This document shows positions 23,825-33,395 of a stretch of DNA of 42,136 nucleotides, in pieces; within the stretch, counting starts at the first letter, position 1; each line of letters begins with the position of its first letter. The translations under genes were made by a program, and so were the position numbers. Below the pieces are notes generated by a model. The model was given only the letters and a program-made list of their open reading frames with translations, did no database searches and was not told the origin of the DNA. Source of the stretch: Tissierellia bacterium (GTDB lineage: Bacteria > Bacillota > Clostridia > Tissierellales > Peptoniphilaceae); the NCBI GenBank assembly GCA_030537855.1, contig JAUNVD010000016.1, forward strand, positions 1 to 42,136, in the 5' to 3' direction.

Positions 23825-25588
23825 TTGAGAGTTTTACATGAATTACAAGGAAAAATGAAAGAGGAAAATATAGATTTTTATATTGTCCCAACTGGGGATC
23901 CTCATGGCTCTGAATACACCCCCTCAACCTATAAAGATCGAGAGTGGTTAACAGGATTTACTGGGAGTGCAGGAACTGCTTTAATAACTTTAGAGGAAGG
24001 GTTTGTATGGATTGATGGAAGATATTATATTCAAGGTGAAAAACAATTAAAAGGTTCAGGGTTTCAAATGAAAAAAGCTGGTCTCCCTGAAACAGAAACT
24101 TTAGAAGAAGCTATTTTACGGTTAGCAAAGCCACAAGATACCATTGGATTTAATGGGAAATTATTAATGGAATCTCAATTGAAATCTTTGAAAAAATCTT
24201 TAAACAAAAGAAAAGTATTTTATAAAGATAAAGATTTAATTTCACCTTTATGGAAGGATAGACCTGGACTGTCTAAAGAGGGATTATTTTTACTAGAGTT
24301 ACAATATACAAAATATTCTGCGAGTGAGAAAATAAAACAAGTACAGGATATCCTTTGGGAAAAGAATCTAGATGGGACAGTAATCTCTTCTCTAGATGAT
24401 ATAGCATGGACTTGTAATTTACGTGGGAAGGATATTCCTGAAAATCCTGTATTTTATTCTTTTATGGTCATTACAAAACGTGAAGCAACTTTATATCTAC
24501 CTGTTGAAAAACAAGAAAGAGAAATACTCGATTATTTAAGGGATCAAAATATCTATGTAAGAGATTATGATCAAATGTATTTAGATGGAAAAAATACAAG
24601 AGGAAGTCGACTATATCTTGACCCTCAAAAAACCTCAGCTACTTTATATAAAAACTTAGAAGAAGGAAATGAAATCCATGAGGGAATCAATATAACAACA
24701 AATCTAAAAGGAATAAAAAATGAGTTAGAAATTGAAAATCAAAAGAAAGCCTATATTACAGATGGGATAGCTCTAGTTAAATATTTCCATTGGTTAAAAA
24801 ATCATGGGATTGGTACAAAAGAATTTGATGCACAAATACAATTAACGAATTTTCGTAAGGAATCAAATCTTTATATTGAAGATTCCTTTACACCCATATC
24901 TGCATATGGTTCGAATGGGGCAATGATGCATTATAGTGCTGATGCTAATGATTCTACTAGAATCGAACCGAAAGGATTTTATCTTATTGATTCTGGAGGT
25001 CATTACTTTACAGGCACTACAGATATCACAAGAACTTTAGCAATGGGTCCTTTAACAGAAGAAGAAATACGAGATTATACCTTAACATTAAAATCACATA
25101 TTGCTTTAGCTACTACTGTTTTTTTAGAAAATACAACAGGAAATGAACTTGATGCTATTGCAAGACGACCACTGTGGAAATATATGATGGATTATAAATG
25201 TGGAACAGGTCATGGAGTAGGATATGTGTTAAATGTTCATGAAGGGCCTCATAATATTTCGAGAAATAAAATAAATGTTCCTTTAAAACCAGGTATGGTT
25301 GTTACAATAGAACCTGGTGTTTACAAGGAAGATAAATATGGAATACGATTGGAAAATGTATATGTTGTAAAGGAAGTTGGGGAATCTTCAGATGGTAAAT
25401 TTTATGGATTTGAGGTCTTATCCTATGTTCCTTTAGAGCCAATGGCCATAGACCCATCTTTGTTAACCTCTGATGAATTAGATTGGTTAAACGAATATCA
25501 TAAAATAACATATCTTTCATTAAAAGATTATATAAACGAAGAAACAAAAGACTGGTTAAAAGAAGTTACGAAACCTATTGGTGATTAA
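23825..25588 (+). CDS. Xaa-Pro aminopeptidase (M24B, aminopeptidase P)
   Basis: A 587-residue creatinase-fold metallopeptidase removing N-terminal residues before proline. The long form has two N-terminal creatinase-like domains (about 1-300) and the C-terminal pita-bread domain. Metal ligands are visible in LIDSGGHYFTGTTDITRT (two Asp), GTGHGVGYVLNVHEGP (His), VTIEPGVY (Glu) and YGIRLENVY (Glu). The start is TTG at 23825, seven bases after AGGAG. The gene ends immediately before uvrC, whose ATG follows the TAA with no gap. Confidence 0.93.
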   Translation: MRVLHELQGKMKEENIDFYIVPTGDPHGSEYTPSTYKDREWLTGFTGSAGTALITLEEGFVWIDGRYYIQGEKQLKGSGFQMKKAGLPETETLEEAILRLAKPQDTIGFNGKLLMESQLKSLKKSLNKRKVFYKDKDLISPLWKDRPGLSKEGLFLLELQYTKYSASEKIKQVQDILWEKNLDGTVISSLDDIAWTCNLRGKDIPENPVFYSFMVITKREATLYLPVEKQEREILDYLRDQNIYVRDYDQMYLDGKNTRGSRLYLDPQKTSATLYKNLEEGNEIHEGINITTNLKGIKNELEIENQKKAYITDGIALVKYFHWLKNHGIGTKEFDAQIQLTNFRKESNLYIEDSFTPISAYGSNGAMMHYSADANDSTRIEPKGFYLIDSGGHYFTGTTDITRTLAMGPLTEEEIRDYTLTLKSHIALATTVFLENTTGNELDAIARRPLWKYMMDYKCGTGHGVGYVLNVHEGPHNISRNKINVPLKPGMVVTIEPGVYKEDKYGIRLENVYVVKEVGESSDGKFYGFEVLSYVPLEPMAIDPSLLTSDELDWLNEYHKITYLSLKDYINEETKDWLKEVTKPIGD

Positions 25589-27439
25589 ATGGATTTACAA
25601 GAAAAATTAAATGGATTACCGGATAAACCGGGAGTCTATTTGATGAAGGATTCCTCAGATACAATTATCTATGTTGGAAAAGCGAAAAGCCTGAGGAAAA
25701 GAGTTCGTCAATATTTTGGCTCCTACGGAAAATCTTCACGCAAAGTAAATTCTATGGTAAAACATATTCGTGATTTAGAGTATATTATTGTAGAAAATGA
25801 AGTAGAATCCCTTTTATTAGAACAAAATTTAATAAAAGAAAAGCGGCCAAAATATAATATTTTGTTACGAGATGATAAACAGTACCCTTATATAAAAGTT
25901 ACCGTTCAAGAAACATATCCTCGTGTAATGAAGACAAGGAGAATATTAAAGGATGGGGCCAAGTATTTTGGTCCCTACCCTAATGCAACAGCTGTAAATG
26001 AAGCTATTGATATTTTTCACAATCTCTATCCCATTAGAAATTGTAAGTTAAATTTGGAAAAAAACATAGGGAAAGTAAGACCTTGTTTGAATTATTTTAT
26101 TCATAGATGTGTCGGTCCTTGTTTGGGAAATGTAGATGAAAAAGAATACCGGAAAATGATTGATGAAATTTTAGAGTTTTTAGAAGGAAGAGATGAAATT
26201 CTTTTTGGAGAGTTAGAGAAAAAGATGAACAAAGCTTCTCAAAACTTAGAATTTGAAAAAGCTTGTGAATACAGAGATGCTTTACAGGCTCTACATGTTT
26301 TAACTGAAAAACAAGTAATGGCACATGCAGGAAAGGATTTAGAACAAGATGTTATTGGTTTAGCCCATGGGATGAATGAAATTTGTATTCAGATCTTTTT
26401 TGTACGTGGAGGAAATATTATTGGTCGAGAACATTTTTTCTTAGATAATTTTTATCACGAAGGAGAAGATGAGATTATCTCTTCATTTATCAAACAATTT
26501 TATAGTGGCGTTGCCAGGATTCCTAAAGAAATCATTGTGGAAGATTACCCTAGAGATCAAGAAGCCATAGAAATATGGTTACGTTCTTTACGAGGAACAA
26601 AGGTAGATATTATTAAGCCTCAAAGAGGGGAAAAGAAAGAATTATTAAAATTAGTAAAAGAAAATGCTTTAGATATGACGACAAAATATTCGAATCAATA
26701 TCTTCGTAGACAGAGAAATGCTATCGTGGCATTGGAAGAACTTAAAGATCTTTTACATTTAAAGGAATTACCAGAACGAATAGAAGCATATGATATTTCA
26801 AATATTTCTGGAGTGGAATCTGTAGGATCTATGGTCGTTTTTGAAAAGGGGATTTCAAAGAAAAGTGATTATAGAAAATTTAGAATTAAATCCATTATAG
26901 GTCCAGATGATTATGGTAGTATGAGAGAAGTTTTACAACGACGATTTTTAAGGGGGTTAAAAGAAAAAGAAGATGAAGAATTTACTTCTTTTTCCCTTTT
27001 CCCAGATCTTCTATTCATTGACGGAGGGAAAGGACAGGTAAATACTGTTACTATGGTTTTACATGAACTTGGAGTGGATATTCCTATTGCAGGTTTGGTA
27101 AAAGATGATTTCCATCAAACAAGAGGTATTATTTTTAATCAAAAGGAATATCCCCTTGATGTGGATTCAAGGATTTACAAGCTTGTATTTCAGATTCAGG
27201 AAGAAGCTCATCGATTTGCCATTAATTATCACCGAAGTCTTCATAAAAAATCTATGTTTCGGTCAGAATTAGATAATATTCCTTGGATTGGCCCAAAAAG
27301 AAAACAAAACTTGATGAAACATTTTAAAAGTTTAGATAAGATCAAATCTGCATCAGAAGAAGAATTATTGGAAGTAAAAGGTATGAACCAAAAGGCGGTT
27401 CAATCTTTACGAAATCACTTTCAGAGAGGTGAAAAATGA
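25589..27439 (+). CDS. uvrC: Excinuclease ABC subunit C UvrC
   Basis: UvrC makes both incisions flanking damage in nucleotide excision repair, with UvrA and UvrB. The GIY-YIG nuclease domain is at about 12-95 (PGVYLMKDSSDTIIYVGKAK), the UvrB-binding UVR segment near 205-235 (FEKACEYRDALQAL), the RNase H-like second nuclease at about 380-540 (RIEAYDISNISGVESVGSMV, FIDGGKGQV) and a C-terminal helix-hairpin-helix pair (about 560-612). The length of 616 is normal. It abuts the aminopeptidase gene and overlaps hprK by four bases. Confidence 0.97.
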   Translation: MDLQEKLNGLPDKPGVYLMKDSSDTIIYVGKAKSLRKRVRQYFGSYGKSSRKVNSMVKHIRDLEYIIVENEVESLLLEQNLIKEKRPKYNILLRDDKQYPYIKVTVQETYPRVMKTRRILKDGAKYFGPYPNATAVNEAIDIFHNLYPIRNCKLNLEKNIGKVRPCLNYFIHRCVGPCLGNVDEKEYRKMIDEILEFLEGRDEILFGELEKKMNKASQNLEFEKACEYRDALQALHVLTEKQVMAHAGKDLEQDVIGLAHGMNEICIQIFFVRGGNIIGREHFFLDNFYHEGEDEIISSFIKQFYSGVARIPKEIIVEDYPRDQEAIEIWLRSLRGTKVDIIKPQRGEKKELLKLVKENALDMTTKYSNQYLRRQRNAIVALEELKDLLHLKELPERIEAYDISNISGVESVGSMVVFEKGISKKSDYRKFRIKSIIGPDDYGSMREVLQRRFLRGLKEKEDEEFTSFSLFPDLLFIDGGKGQVNTVTMVLHELGVDIPIAGLVKDDFHQTRGIIFNQKEYPLDVDSRIYKLVFQIQEEAHRFAINYHRSLHKKSMFRSELDNIPWIGPKRKQNLMKHFKSLDKIKSASEEELLEVKGMNQKAVQSLRNHFQRGEK

Positions 27440-28371
27440 TTTATTTTACTTTAAATCGACTTATACGTGATTTACGATTTATAACTGTACACTTAGCAGA
27501 AGGATATGAAGATGTAAAAATTTCCACCAATGAATTAAACCGTCCTGGATTACAATTATGTGGATACTATAATAAATTTGCTCCCGATCGTATTCAAATT
27601 ATTGGCGGCGCAGAATGGGATTATTGTTATCATTTAACAAGTGAAGAAAGATATGATTGTTTAGAACCAATCTTTCGTAGTGAGATTCCATTGATGATAT
27701 TTTCAAGAGGTAACCTTGTTTTCCAGGAAGCGATTGATTTAGCAAAAAAATATAATCGTACACTTCTAAGCACTGAAGCTAAGACAAGTCAAATCATCAA
27801 TCAATTAATCAATTATATGGATGCAGAATTAGCCCCTTCAACAAGGGCTCATGGTATCCTCCTAGACATCTTTGGGGTTGGAGTTTTATTAATGGGTGAG
27901 TCAGGAATCGGAAAATCAGAAACAGCTTTGGATTTACTTGTTAATGGACATAAACTTATTTCTGATGATTCAGTAATTATAAAAAGAATTGACGAAAAGC
28001 TTCTGGGAGTTAGCCCAGCAATTACAAGACATTTTATGGAAATTCGCGGTATTGGAATTATTGACGTCCAAAGACTTTTTGGAGTTGGTTATGTTATGGA
28101 AGAAAAAGAAGTAGAACTTATTATTCATTTAGTAGAATGGGATCAGAATAATGAGTATGATCGACTAGGTTTAGAAGATGAATTTGAAAATATTTTAGGA
28201 GTAGATATACCAAAAATGAGTATTCCTGTTCGAACAGGAAGGAACACCTCTATGGTAGTAGAAGTTGCTACTAAAAACTTTAAACAAAAAGAAATGGGAT
28301 ACAATCCTGCTCTTGCTCTAAACGAGCGTATTGTTAAAAATATTGAATATCGTAAGAGTACAGGTCTATAA
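27436..28371 (+). CDS. hprK: HPr kinase/phosphorylase HprK
   Basis: HprK phosphorylates and dephosphorylates serine 46 of HPr, the central switch of catabolite control in Firmicutes. The Walker A loop is LLMGESGIGKSETALDLL (about 151-168) and the family signature is EIRGIGIIDVQRLFGVG (about 203-219). The N-terminal domain (1-130) is present, and the 311-residue length is usual. The ATGA overlap with uvrC and the GAGAGG site indicate coupled translation. No terminator with a good T run follows, only a short hairpin around the stop codon. Confidence 0.96.
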   Translation: MIYFTLNRLIRDLRFITVHLAEGYEDVKISTNELNRPGLQLCGYYNKFAPDRIQIIGGAEWDYCYHLTSEERYDCLEPIFRSEIPLMIFSRGNLVFQEAIDLAKKYNRTLLSTEAKTSQIINQLINYMDAELAPSTRAHGILLDIFGVGVLLMGESGIGKSETALDLLVNGHKLISDDSVIIKRIDEKLLGVSPAITRHFMEIRGIGIIDVQRLFGVGYVMEEKEVELIIHLVEWDQNNEYDRLGLEDEFENILGVDIPKMSIPVRTGRNTSMVVEVATKNFKQKEMGYNPALALNERIVKNIEYRKSTGL

Positions 28372-28480
28372 ACCTGTAAACCTAGTGTATTTCTTAACTT
28401 GGACCTTATTTTTATTACGATAATAAAGTTAACTTTTAAAAATCTTAACATGAAAATTCAATAAACTTACTTGAAAAGGA

Positions 28481-28509
28481 TTGCAATACGATGTATTTTT
28501 TGTTATTAT
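28481..28509 (+). promoter_or_regulatory. Promoter of nifJ
   Basis: TTGCAA and TATTAT are 17 bases apart, 45 bases before the ATG. A second pair (TTGAAA 28471, TATTTT 28494) overlaps it and is also possible. The rest of the 182-base gap after hprK shows no gene. Confidence 0.65.
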
Positions 28510-28553
28510 TACCATAAGAGGTTGTAAAAATTAACTTAATAGGAGGTTATTAT

Positions 28554-31500
28554 ATGGGTAAAGTTATGAAAACTATGGATGGAAACGAAGCAGCCGCTCA
28601 CGTGGCCTATGCGTTTTCTGACGTAGCATGTATCTATCCGATTACGCCATCTTCACCAATGGCGGAACACATAGATGCCTGGGCATCACATGATAGAAAA
28701 AATATTTTTGGGCAAGAAGTACTTGTTAAGGAAATGCAAGCAGAATCTGGGGCTGCAGGGGCAGTTCATGGTTCTTTACAAGCTGGAGCATTAACTTCAA
28801 CATTTACAGCATCCCAAGGTTTATTACTTATGGTACCAAATATGTACAAAATCGCAGGGGAACTATTACCAGGAGTTTTCCACGTAGCAGCTAGAGCATT
28901 AGCTTCTCATGCATTAAGTATTTTTGGGGACCATCAAGACGTTATGGCTGCAAGAGCTACAGGTTTTGCTCTATTAGCAGCAGGTTCAGTTCAAGAAGTT
29001 ATGGACTTAGCTGGGGTTGCTCATCTTGCTTCCATTAAAGGTCGAGTGCCATTTGTTCACTTCTTTGATGGATTCCGTACAAGTCACGAAATTCAAAAGA
29101 TTGAGTTAATGGACTATGATGATTTAGCAAAATTAGTGGATCAAGATGCAGTACGTGCATTTAAACAAAGAGCATTAGGTCCTGATGCACCTGAAGTTAG
29201 AGGTACTGCTCAAAATCCGGATATTTACTTCCAAGCTTTAGAATCTTCCAACCATTTCTATACAGATATTGTTGATATTACTGATGATTATATGAAGAAA
29301 ATCAGTGAAGTAACTGGAAGAGATTATGGGCTATTTACTTACTATGGTGCAGAAGATGCAACTAAAGTTATTATTGCAATGGGTTCTGTTACTGAAACGA
29401 TTGAAGAAGTTGTAGATTACTTAAATAATAAGGGAGAAAAAGTTGGTGTTGTAAAAGTACATCTATATAGACCATTCTCCAAGAAACACTTAATGGAAGC
29501 AATTCCAAAGACAGTTACAAAAATAGCTGTATTAGATAGAACAAAAGAAAAAGGAGCAATTGGAGAACCATTATATCTTGATATAAGAGATGCATTCTAT
29601 GACGAAGAAAACCCACCACTAATTGTAGGCGGACGATATGGACTAGGTTCTAAAGATACCACTCCTTCTCAAATTAATACTGTATTTAAAAATTTAGATG
29701 CAGATGAACCGAAGAAATACTTCACGATTGGTATTGAAGATGATGTTACTCATTTATCTTTAGATGTAGATGAAATTATTCATACAGAACCAGAAGGAAC
29801 CATTGCTTGTAAATTCTGGGGCTTTGGATCAGATGGAACTGTTGGAGCAAATAAATCTGCCATTAAGATTATTGGTGATGGAACAGATATGTATGCGCAA
29901 GGATACTTTGACTATGACTCTAAAAAATCTGGTGGGGTTACAATGTCTCACTTACGTTTTGGAGACAAAAAGATTACATCAACGTATCTAATTCAAGAAG
30001 CTGATTTTATATCTTGTTCAAAACAATCCTATATTTACCAATACGATTTATTACGTGGGTTACGTAAAGGCGGAACCTTCTTACTAAATACGATTTGGAA
30101 CGAAGAAGAAATTGACGAACATCTTCCTGGATTTATGAAAAAATATATTGCAGAAAATGATATTAAGTTCTACACAATTAATGCAACAAAAATTGCAGCT
30201 GAAGTTGGACTTGGTGGTAGAACGAATATGGTTATGCAAGCAGCTTTCTTTAAGCTTTCTAATGTACTTCCATTAGATGAAGCTGTATCCAAACTTAAAG
30301 ATGGTATTGTTAAAGATTATGGAACCAAAGGCGATGACATTGTTCAAATGAACTATAAAGCTGTTGATCTTGGTATGGATGCAACCCATTTATATGAAGT
30401 ACCAGAATCATGGAAAAATGCAGAACCTGATACAGATCATACTATTCCAGGAGCACCGGACTTTATCAACGAAGTACTAGTTCCAATGACTCGTCAAGAA
30501 GGTAATGACCTTCCTGTAAGTACATTTGTTGGTCGTGAAGATGGAACATTCCCTGCAGGAACTTCCAAGTTTGAAAAACGTGGAATTGCTGTGAATGTAC
30601 CACATTGGAAGATTGAAAATTGTATCCAATGTAACCAATGTTCCTTTGTTTGTCCACATGCTGTTATTCGTCCATTCTTATTAGATGAAGAAGAGAAAAA
30701 TAACGCACCAGAAACTTTTGAAACTAAAAAAGCAACTGGTAAGGGTACAGAAGGTTTGGCATATCGAATTCAAATTTCACCTCTTGACTGTACAGGATGT
30801 GGAAACTGTGCACAAGTTTGTCCTGCTAAGGAAAAAGCACTTGTTATGACTCCTTTCGAAGAAGAGTTTGAAATTGAAAGCAAAAACTGGGATTATGCAA
30901 TTGATGAAGTAACATCGAAAGAAGATTTATTCGAACCGAATAATGTTAAAAATTCTCAGTTCTTTATGCCTCATTTAGAGTTCTCTGGAGCATGTGCAGG
31001 TTGTGGAGAAACTCCATATATTAAATTGATTACCCAATTATTTGGTGATCGTATGATGATTGCAAATGCAACAGGCTGTACTTCCATTTGGGGAGGCTCT
31101 GCACCAAGTATGCCATATTGTACTGATTCTTGTGGTAATGGACCTTCTTGGGCAAACTCTCTATTTGAAGACAATGCTGAATACGGCTATGGTATGAAAG
31201 TTGGAGTTCGTCAAACAAGAGATCGTTTAAAATTATTACTTGAAAAACTAAAAGAAGCAAATGTAGATAATGATCTAAATGCTGCGATTGATGAATGGAT
31301 AGAGAATATGGAAGACTTTAAAGGAAGTAAAGCAGCTTCTGCAAAGATCTTACCATTCTTAGATAAAGAATATAATGATGAAGAAGTAAAAGAAATTGTA
31401 AAAGATCTTGATTCACTAAAAGGATTCCTTGTTAAGAGAAGTCAATGGATCTTTGGTGGTGATGGTTGGGCATATGATATTGGATTTGGTGGACTAGACC

Positions 31501-32099
31501 ATGTTCTAGCATCTGGGGAAAATGTAAATATCTTTGTTGTGGATACTGAAGTATACTCTAATACTGGAGGACAAGCATCTAAAGCTACCCCAACTGCAGC
31601 CATTGCTCAATTTGCTGCATCAGGAAAGACAGTTAAGAAAAAAGATTTAGGTCTAATGATGACATCTTATGGTTATGTATATGTTGCACAAATTGCAATA
31701 GGAGCCGATAAAAATCATGCACTAAAAGCAATTAAAGAAGCTGAAGCATATGATGGACCTTCTTTAATTATTGCATATGCTCCTTGTATTAACCACGGAA
31801 TTCGTCAAGGTATGGGAGTTTCTATTGAAGAAGAAAAGAAAGCAGTAGAAACAGGATACTGGCACTTGTATCGCTATAATCCTGAACTTAAGAAAGATGG
31901 TAAGAATCCATTTACATTAGATTCTAGACCACCGAAAAAACCATATCGTGAATTCTTAGACGGTGAAGTTCGTTATACTTCCCTTAAGAAGTTGTTCCCA
32001 GAAAGAGCAGAGAATTTATACTCTCTTGCTGAGGATCATGCAAAAGAAAGATATGAAAGATACAAAAAATTGGCGGAAGACGATAGAGCAGGAGAATAA
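28554..32099 (+). CDS. nifJ: Pyruvate:ferredoxin (flavodoxin) oxidoreductase
   Basis: The single-chain oxidoreductase converts pyruvate and CoA to acetyl-CoA and CO2, passing electrons to ferredoxin or flavodoxin. Domain order is as expected in 1181 residues: N-terminal pyrimidine-binding domain with YPITPSSPMAEH, domain II, the gamma domain near 415-620, two 4Fe-4S clusters (CIQCNQCSFVCP at about 690 and CTGCGNCAQVCP at about 745), then CAGCGETPY (about 813) for the proximal cluster and the thiamine diphosphate motif GDGWAYDIGFGGLDHVLASG (about 968). It is monocistronic with a strong promoter and terminator, consistent with high expression, and the codons look well optimised compared with its neighbours. 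Confidence 0.97.
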   Translation: MGKVMKTMDGNEAAAHVAYAFSDVACIYPITPSSPMAEHIDAWASHDRKNIFGQEVLVKEMQAESGAAGAVHGSLQAGALTSTFTASQGLLLMVPNMYKIAGELLPGVFHVAARALASHALSIFGDHQDVMAARATGFALLAAGSVQEVMDLAGVAHLASIKGRVPFVHFFDGFRTSHEIQKIELMDYDDLAKLVDQDAVRAFKQRALGPDAPEVRGTAQNPDIYFQALESSNHFYTDIVDITDDYMKKISEVTGRDYGLFTYYGAEDATKVIIAMGSVTETIEEVVDYLNNKGEKVGVVKVHLYRPFSKKHLMEAIPKTVTKIAVLDRTKEKGAIGEPLYLDIRDAFYDEENPPLIVGGRYGLGSKDTTPSQINTVFKNLDADEPKKYFTIGIEDDVTHLSLDVDEIIHTEPEGTIACKFWGFGSDGTVGANKSAIKIIGDGTDMYAQGYFDYDSKKSGGVTMSHLRFGDKKITSTYLIQEADFISCSKQSYIYQYDLLRGLRKGGTFLLNTIWNEEEIDEHLPGFMKKYIAENDIKFYTINATKIAAEVGLGGRTNMVMQAAFFKLSNVLPLDEAVSKLKDGIVKDYGTKGDDIVQMNYKAVDLGMDATHLYEVPESWKNAEPDTDHTIPGAPDFINEVLVPMTRQEGNDLPVSTFVGREDGTFPAGTSKFEKRGIAVNVPHWKIENCIQCNQCSFVCPHAVIRPFLLDEEEKNNAPETFETKKATGKGTEGLAYRIQISPLDCTGCGNCAQVCPAKEKALVMTPFEEEFEIESKNWDYAIDEVTSKEDLFEPNNVKNSQFFMPHLEFSGACAGCGETPYIKLITQLFGDRMMIANATGCTSIWGGSAPSMPYCTDSCGNGPSWANSLFEDNAEYGYGMKVGVRQTRDRLKLLLEKLKEANVDNDLNAAIDEWIENMEDFKGSKAASAKILPFLDKEYNDEEVKEIVKDLDSLKGFLVKRSQWIFGGDGWAYDIGFGGLDHVLASGENVNIFVVDTEVYSNTGGQASKATPTAAIAQFAASGKTVKKKDLGLMMTSYGYVYVAQIAIGADKNHALKAIKEAEAYDGPSLIIAYAPCINHGIRQGMGVSIEEEKKAVETGYWHLYRYNPELKKDGKNPFTLDSRPPKKPYREFLDGEVRYTSLKKLFPERAENLYSLAEDHAKERYERYKKLAEDDRAGE

Positions 32100-32108
32100 T
32101 ATTATTGT

Positions 32109-32136
32109 AAAAAGAGGGGCAATTGCCCCTCTTTTT
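32109..32136 (+). terminator. Terminator after nifJ
   Basis: A perfect 28-base palindrome: AAAAAGAGGGGCAA followed by its exact reverse complement ending in five T. Its last base is the first base of the next gene's extended -10 element. Confidence 0.92.
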
Positions 32137-32146
32137 ATGTTATAAT
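32136..32146 (+). promoter_or_regulatory. Extended -10 promoter of the sirtuin-like gene
   Basis: TATGTTATAAT: a perfect TATAAT with the TGn extension, directly after the nifJ terminator. No -35 is expected here because the terminator stem occupies that position. Confidence 0.65.
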
Positions 32147-32173
32147 TCACTGTAGGGGTAAGTAATAAAAAAT

Positions 32174-32193
32174 TCCTAAAATATATTTTAGGA
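32174..32193 (+). promoter_or_regulatory. Palindrome covering the ribosome binding site of the sirtuin-like gene
   Basis: A perfect 20-base palindrome, TCCTAAAATA followed by its reverse complement TATTTTAGGA. Its right arm contains the AGGAG Shine-Dalgarno, so as RNA it would pair the site with TCCT. As DNA it could be an operator. Confidence 0.55.
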
Positions 32194-32201
32194 GTGATAA
32201 T

Positions 32202-33059
32202 ATGAAGAATGTGAAGGAACAATCTAAGAAACTACGTGAGTTTATTGATGCTGCAGATGGGATTATACTAGGTATTGGAAATGGTCTTTTTCAAGATTCC
32301 TTTAAAGACTTTGGGTCTAAGGAACTTATTAAGGAATGGATGCCTCTAATGGCTGAAAAGGGCTATAAAAACATTATCCATGCAATGCGTGCACATTATT
32401 GGTTTGATGAAGATGAAGCTTCTGAGTATTGGTCTTTCTGGGCGCCATATATTAAGAGGATGCGCTATGAAACAGAATTATTACCAGGATATCAGGCTTT
32501 ATATGAATTGGTAAAGGATAAAGAATATTTTCTTATTACCACTGCTTTTGACGGACAATGGGATAAAGCAGGTTTTTCAAAAGATAGAGTTTTAGCCTAC
32601 AATGGAGATGCAGGGTATAATCAATGTTATGTTCCTTGTACTTTTGATCGATATTATAATGAAAAAGAAATTTATAAAATGACTAGTCACATGACAGAGA
32701 TTGGATCCATTCGTCAAGATTATTTATCACGTTGCCCAAAATGTGGGAATTACTTAGTACCTAATATTCGAACGGAAGAAAATTTTGTAGCAGAACCCTA
32801 TTTAGGAACAAAGGATTTACTAAATGATGTGTTAAAAAAGCTAATCAATAAAAATGTACTCTTCCTAGAAATTGGAGAAGGGTTTGACCAACCTGGTTTT
32901 ATCCGCTATCCATTTGAAGAAATGACAAAACAATTTGAACATGGGGTATTGGTAAGATTAAATGAAAAAGACCCTGATTATCCTGAAGAACTTAAAGACA
33001 AGATTTATATTATGGACCATAATATTTCAGAGATCTTAATTCAAGCAGTAAAAATTTAA
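32202..33059 (+). CDS. Divergent SIR2-family (SirTM-like) protein
   Basis: The 285-residue protein aligns by eye with bacterial sirtuins of the macrodomain-linked SirTM type, which are protein ADP-ribosyltransferases. The zinc site is intact: C142 and C146 (QCYVPC), C178 and C181 (RCPKCGNYLVPN). The core segment reads ITTAFDGQWDKAGFSKDRV where SirTM has TTNVD, and AYNGD where it has a QGD. Thus A115 and N134 replace the Asn and Gln considered catalytic. The N-terminal NAD loop is also unusual (GIGNGLFQDSF). A macrodomain or lipoylation partner, usual for SirTM, is not in this window. I place it in the family but cannot assign activity. Confidence 0.7.
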   Translation: MKNVKEQSKKLREFIDAADGIILGIGNGLFQDSFKDFGSKELIKEWMPLMAEKGYKNIIHAMRAHYWFDEDEASEYWSFWAPYIKRMRYETELLPGYQALYELVKDKEYFLITTAFDGQWDKAGFSKDRVLAYNGDAGYNQCYVPCTFDRYYNEKEIYKMTSHMTEIGSIRQDYLSRCPKCGNYLVPNIRTEENFVAEPYLGTKDLLNDVLKKLINKNVLFLEIGEGFDQPGFIRYPFEEMTKQFEHGVLVRLNEKDPDYPEELKDKIYIMDHNISEILIQAVKI

Positions 33060-33078
33060 AATAAATAATAAAAAAGTA

Positions 33079-33107
33079 TTGACAAATAAAATTTAATTGG
33101 TTATGAT
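33079..33107 (+). promoter_or_regulatory. Promoter of the first binding-protein T-box
   Basis: TTGACA and TATGAT are 17 bases apart, just upstream of the T-box leader. Confidence 0.88.
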
Positions 33108-33113
33108 AGACAA

Positions 33114-33371
33114 AATTAAAGATTAACGTTGACGAAGAGAAAAATACTTTTGTGAACTTTACAGAGAATCGGAATAGGTGAGAGCCGATGAGGAAACGGG
33201 TATATAATATTCACTTCTGAGTTGGACGATAGAATTTCAAAGTAGATCGTCCCGGGAGCTTCCGTTAAAAAAGCTGAGGATTTATAGATCCAATAGAGTG
33301 ATAACTAATGTTATAATTTAGGTGGTACCGCGAATAGTCTTTCGTCCTAATATAGGGCGGAAGATTTTTTT
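33114..33371 (+). promoter_or_regulatory. T-box riboswitch, tentative phenylalanine (UUC) specifier
   Basis: The T-box GGTGGTACCGCG (33321-33332), an F-box CCGTTA and a terminator (TCTTTCGTCCT pairing with AGGGCGGAAGA, then seven T) identify the class. At the base of Stem I GAAG (33134-33137) pairs with CTTC (33214-33217), next to the kink-turn TGAG. Above, AAATAC (33142-33147) pairs with GTATAT (33200-33205) with one mismatch. The eight-base loop strand AATATTCA then puts TTC (33210-33212) followed by A in the specifier position. The weak lower helices make this reading less certain than the other two leaders. A nearby TGG belongs to the following stem. Confidence 0.85.
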
Positions 33372-33395
33372 ATTTTAACAAAAGAGGAGGAAAAT

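Noticed and set aside
28359-28379. Hairpin around the hprK stop as a terminator
   Set aside because: The stem is short (TACAGGT with ACCTGTA) and there is no T run after it.
33223-33225. TGG as a tryptophan specifier in the first binding-protein T-box
   Set aside because: It overlaps GGACGAT (33224-33230), which pairs perfectly with ATCGTCC (33246-33252) as the next stem, and it lies beyond the kink-turn, so it is not in the specifier loop.
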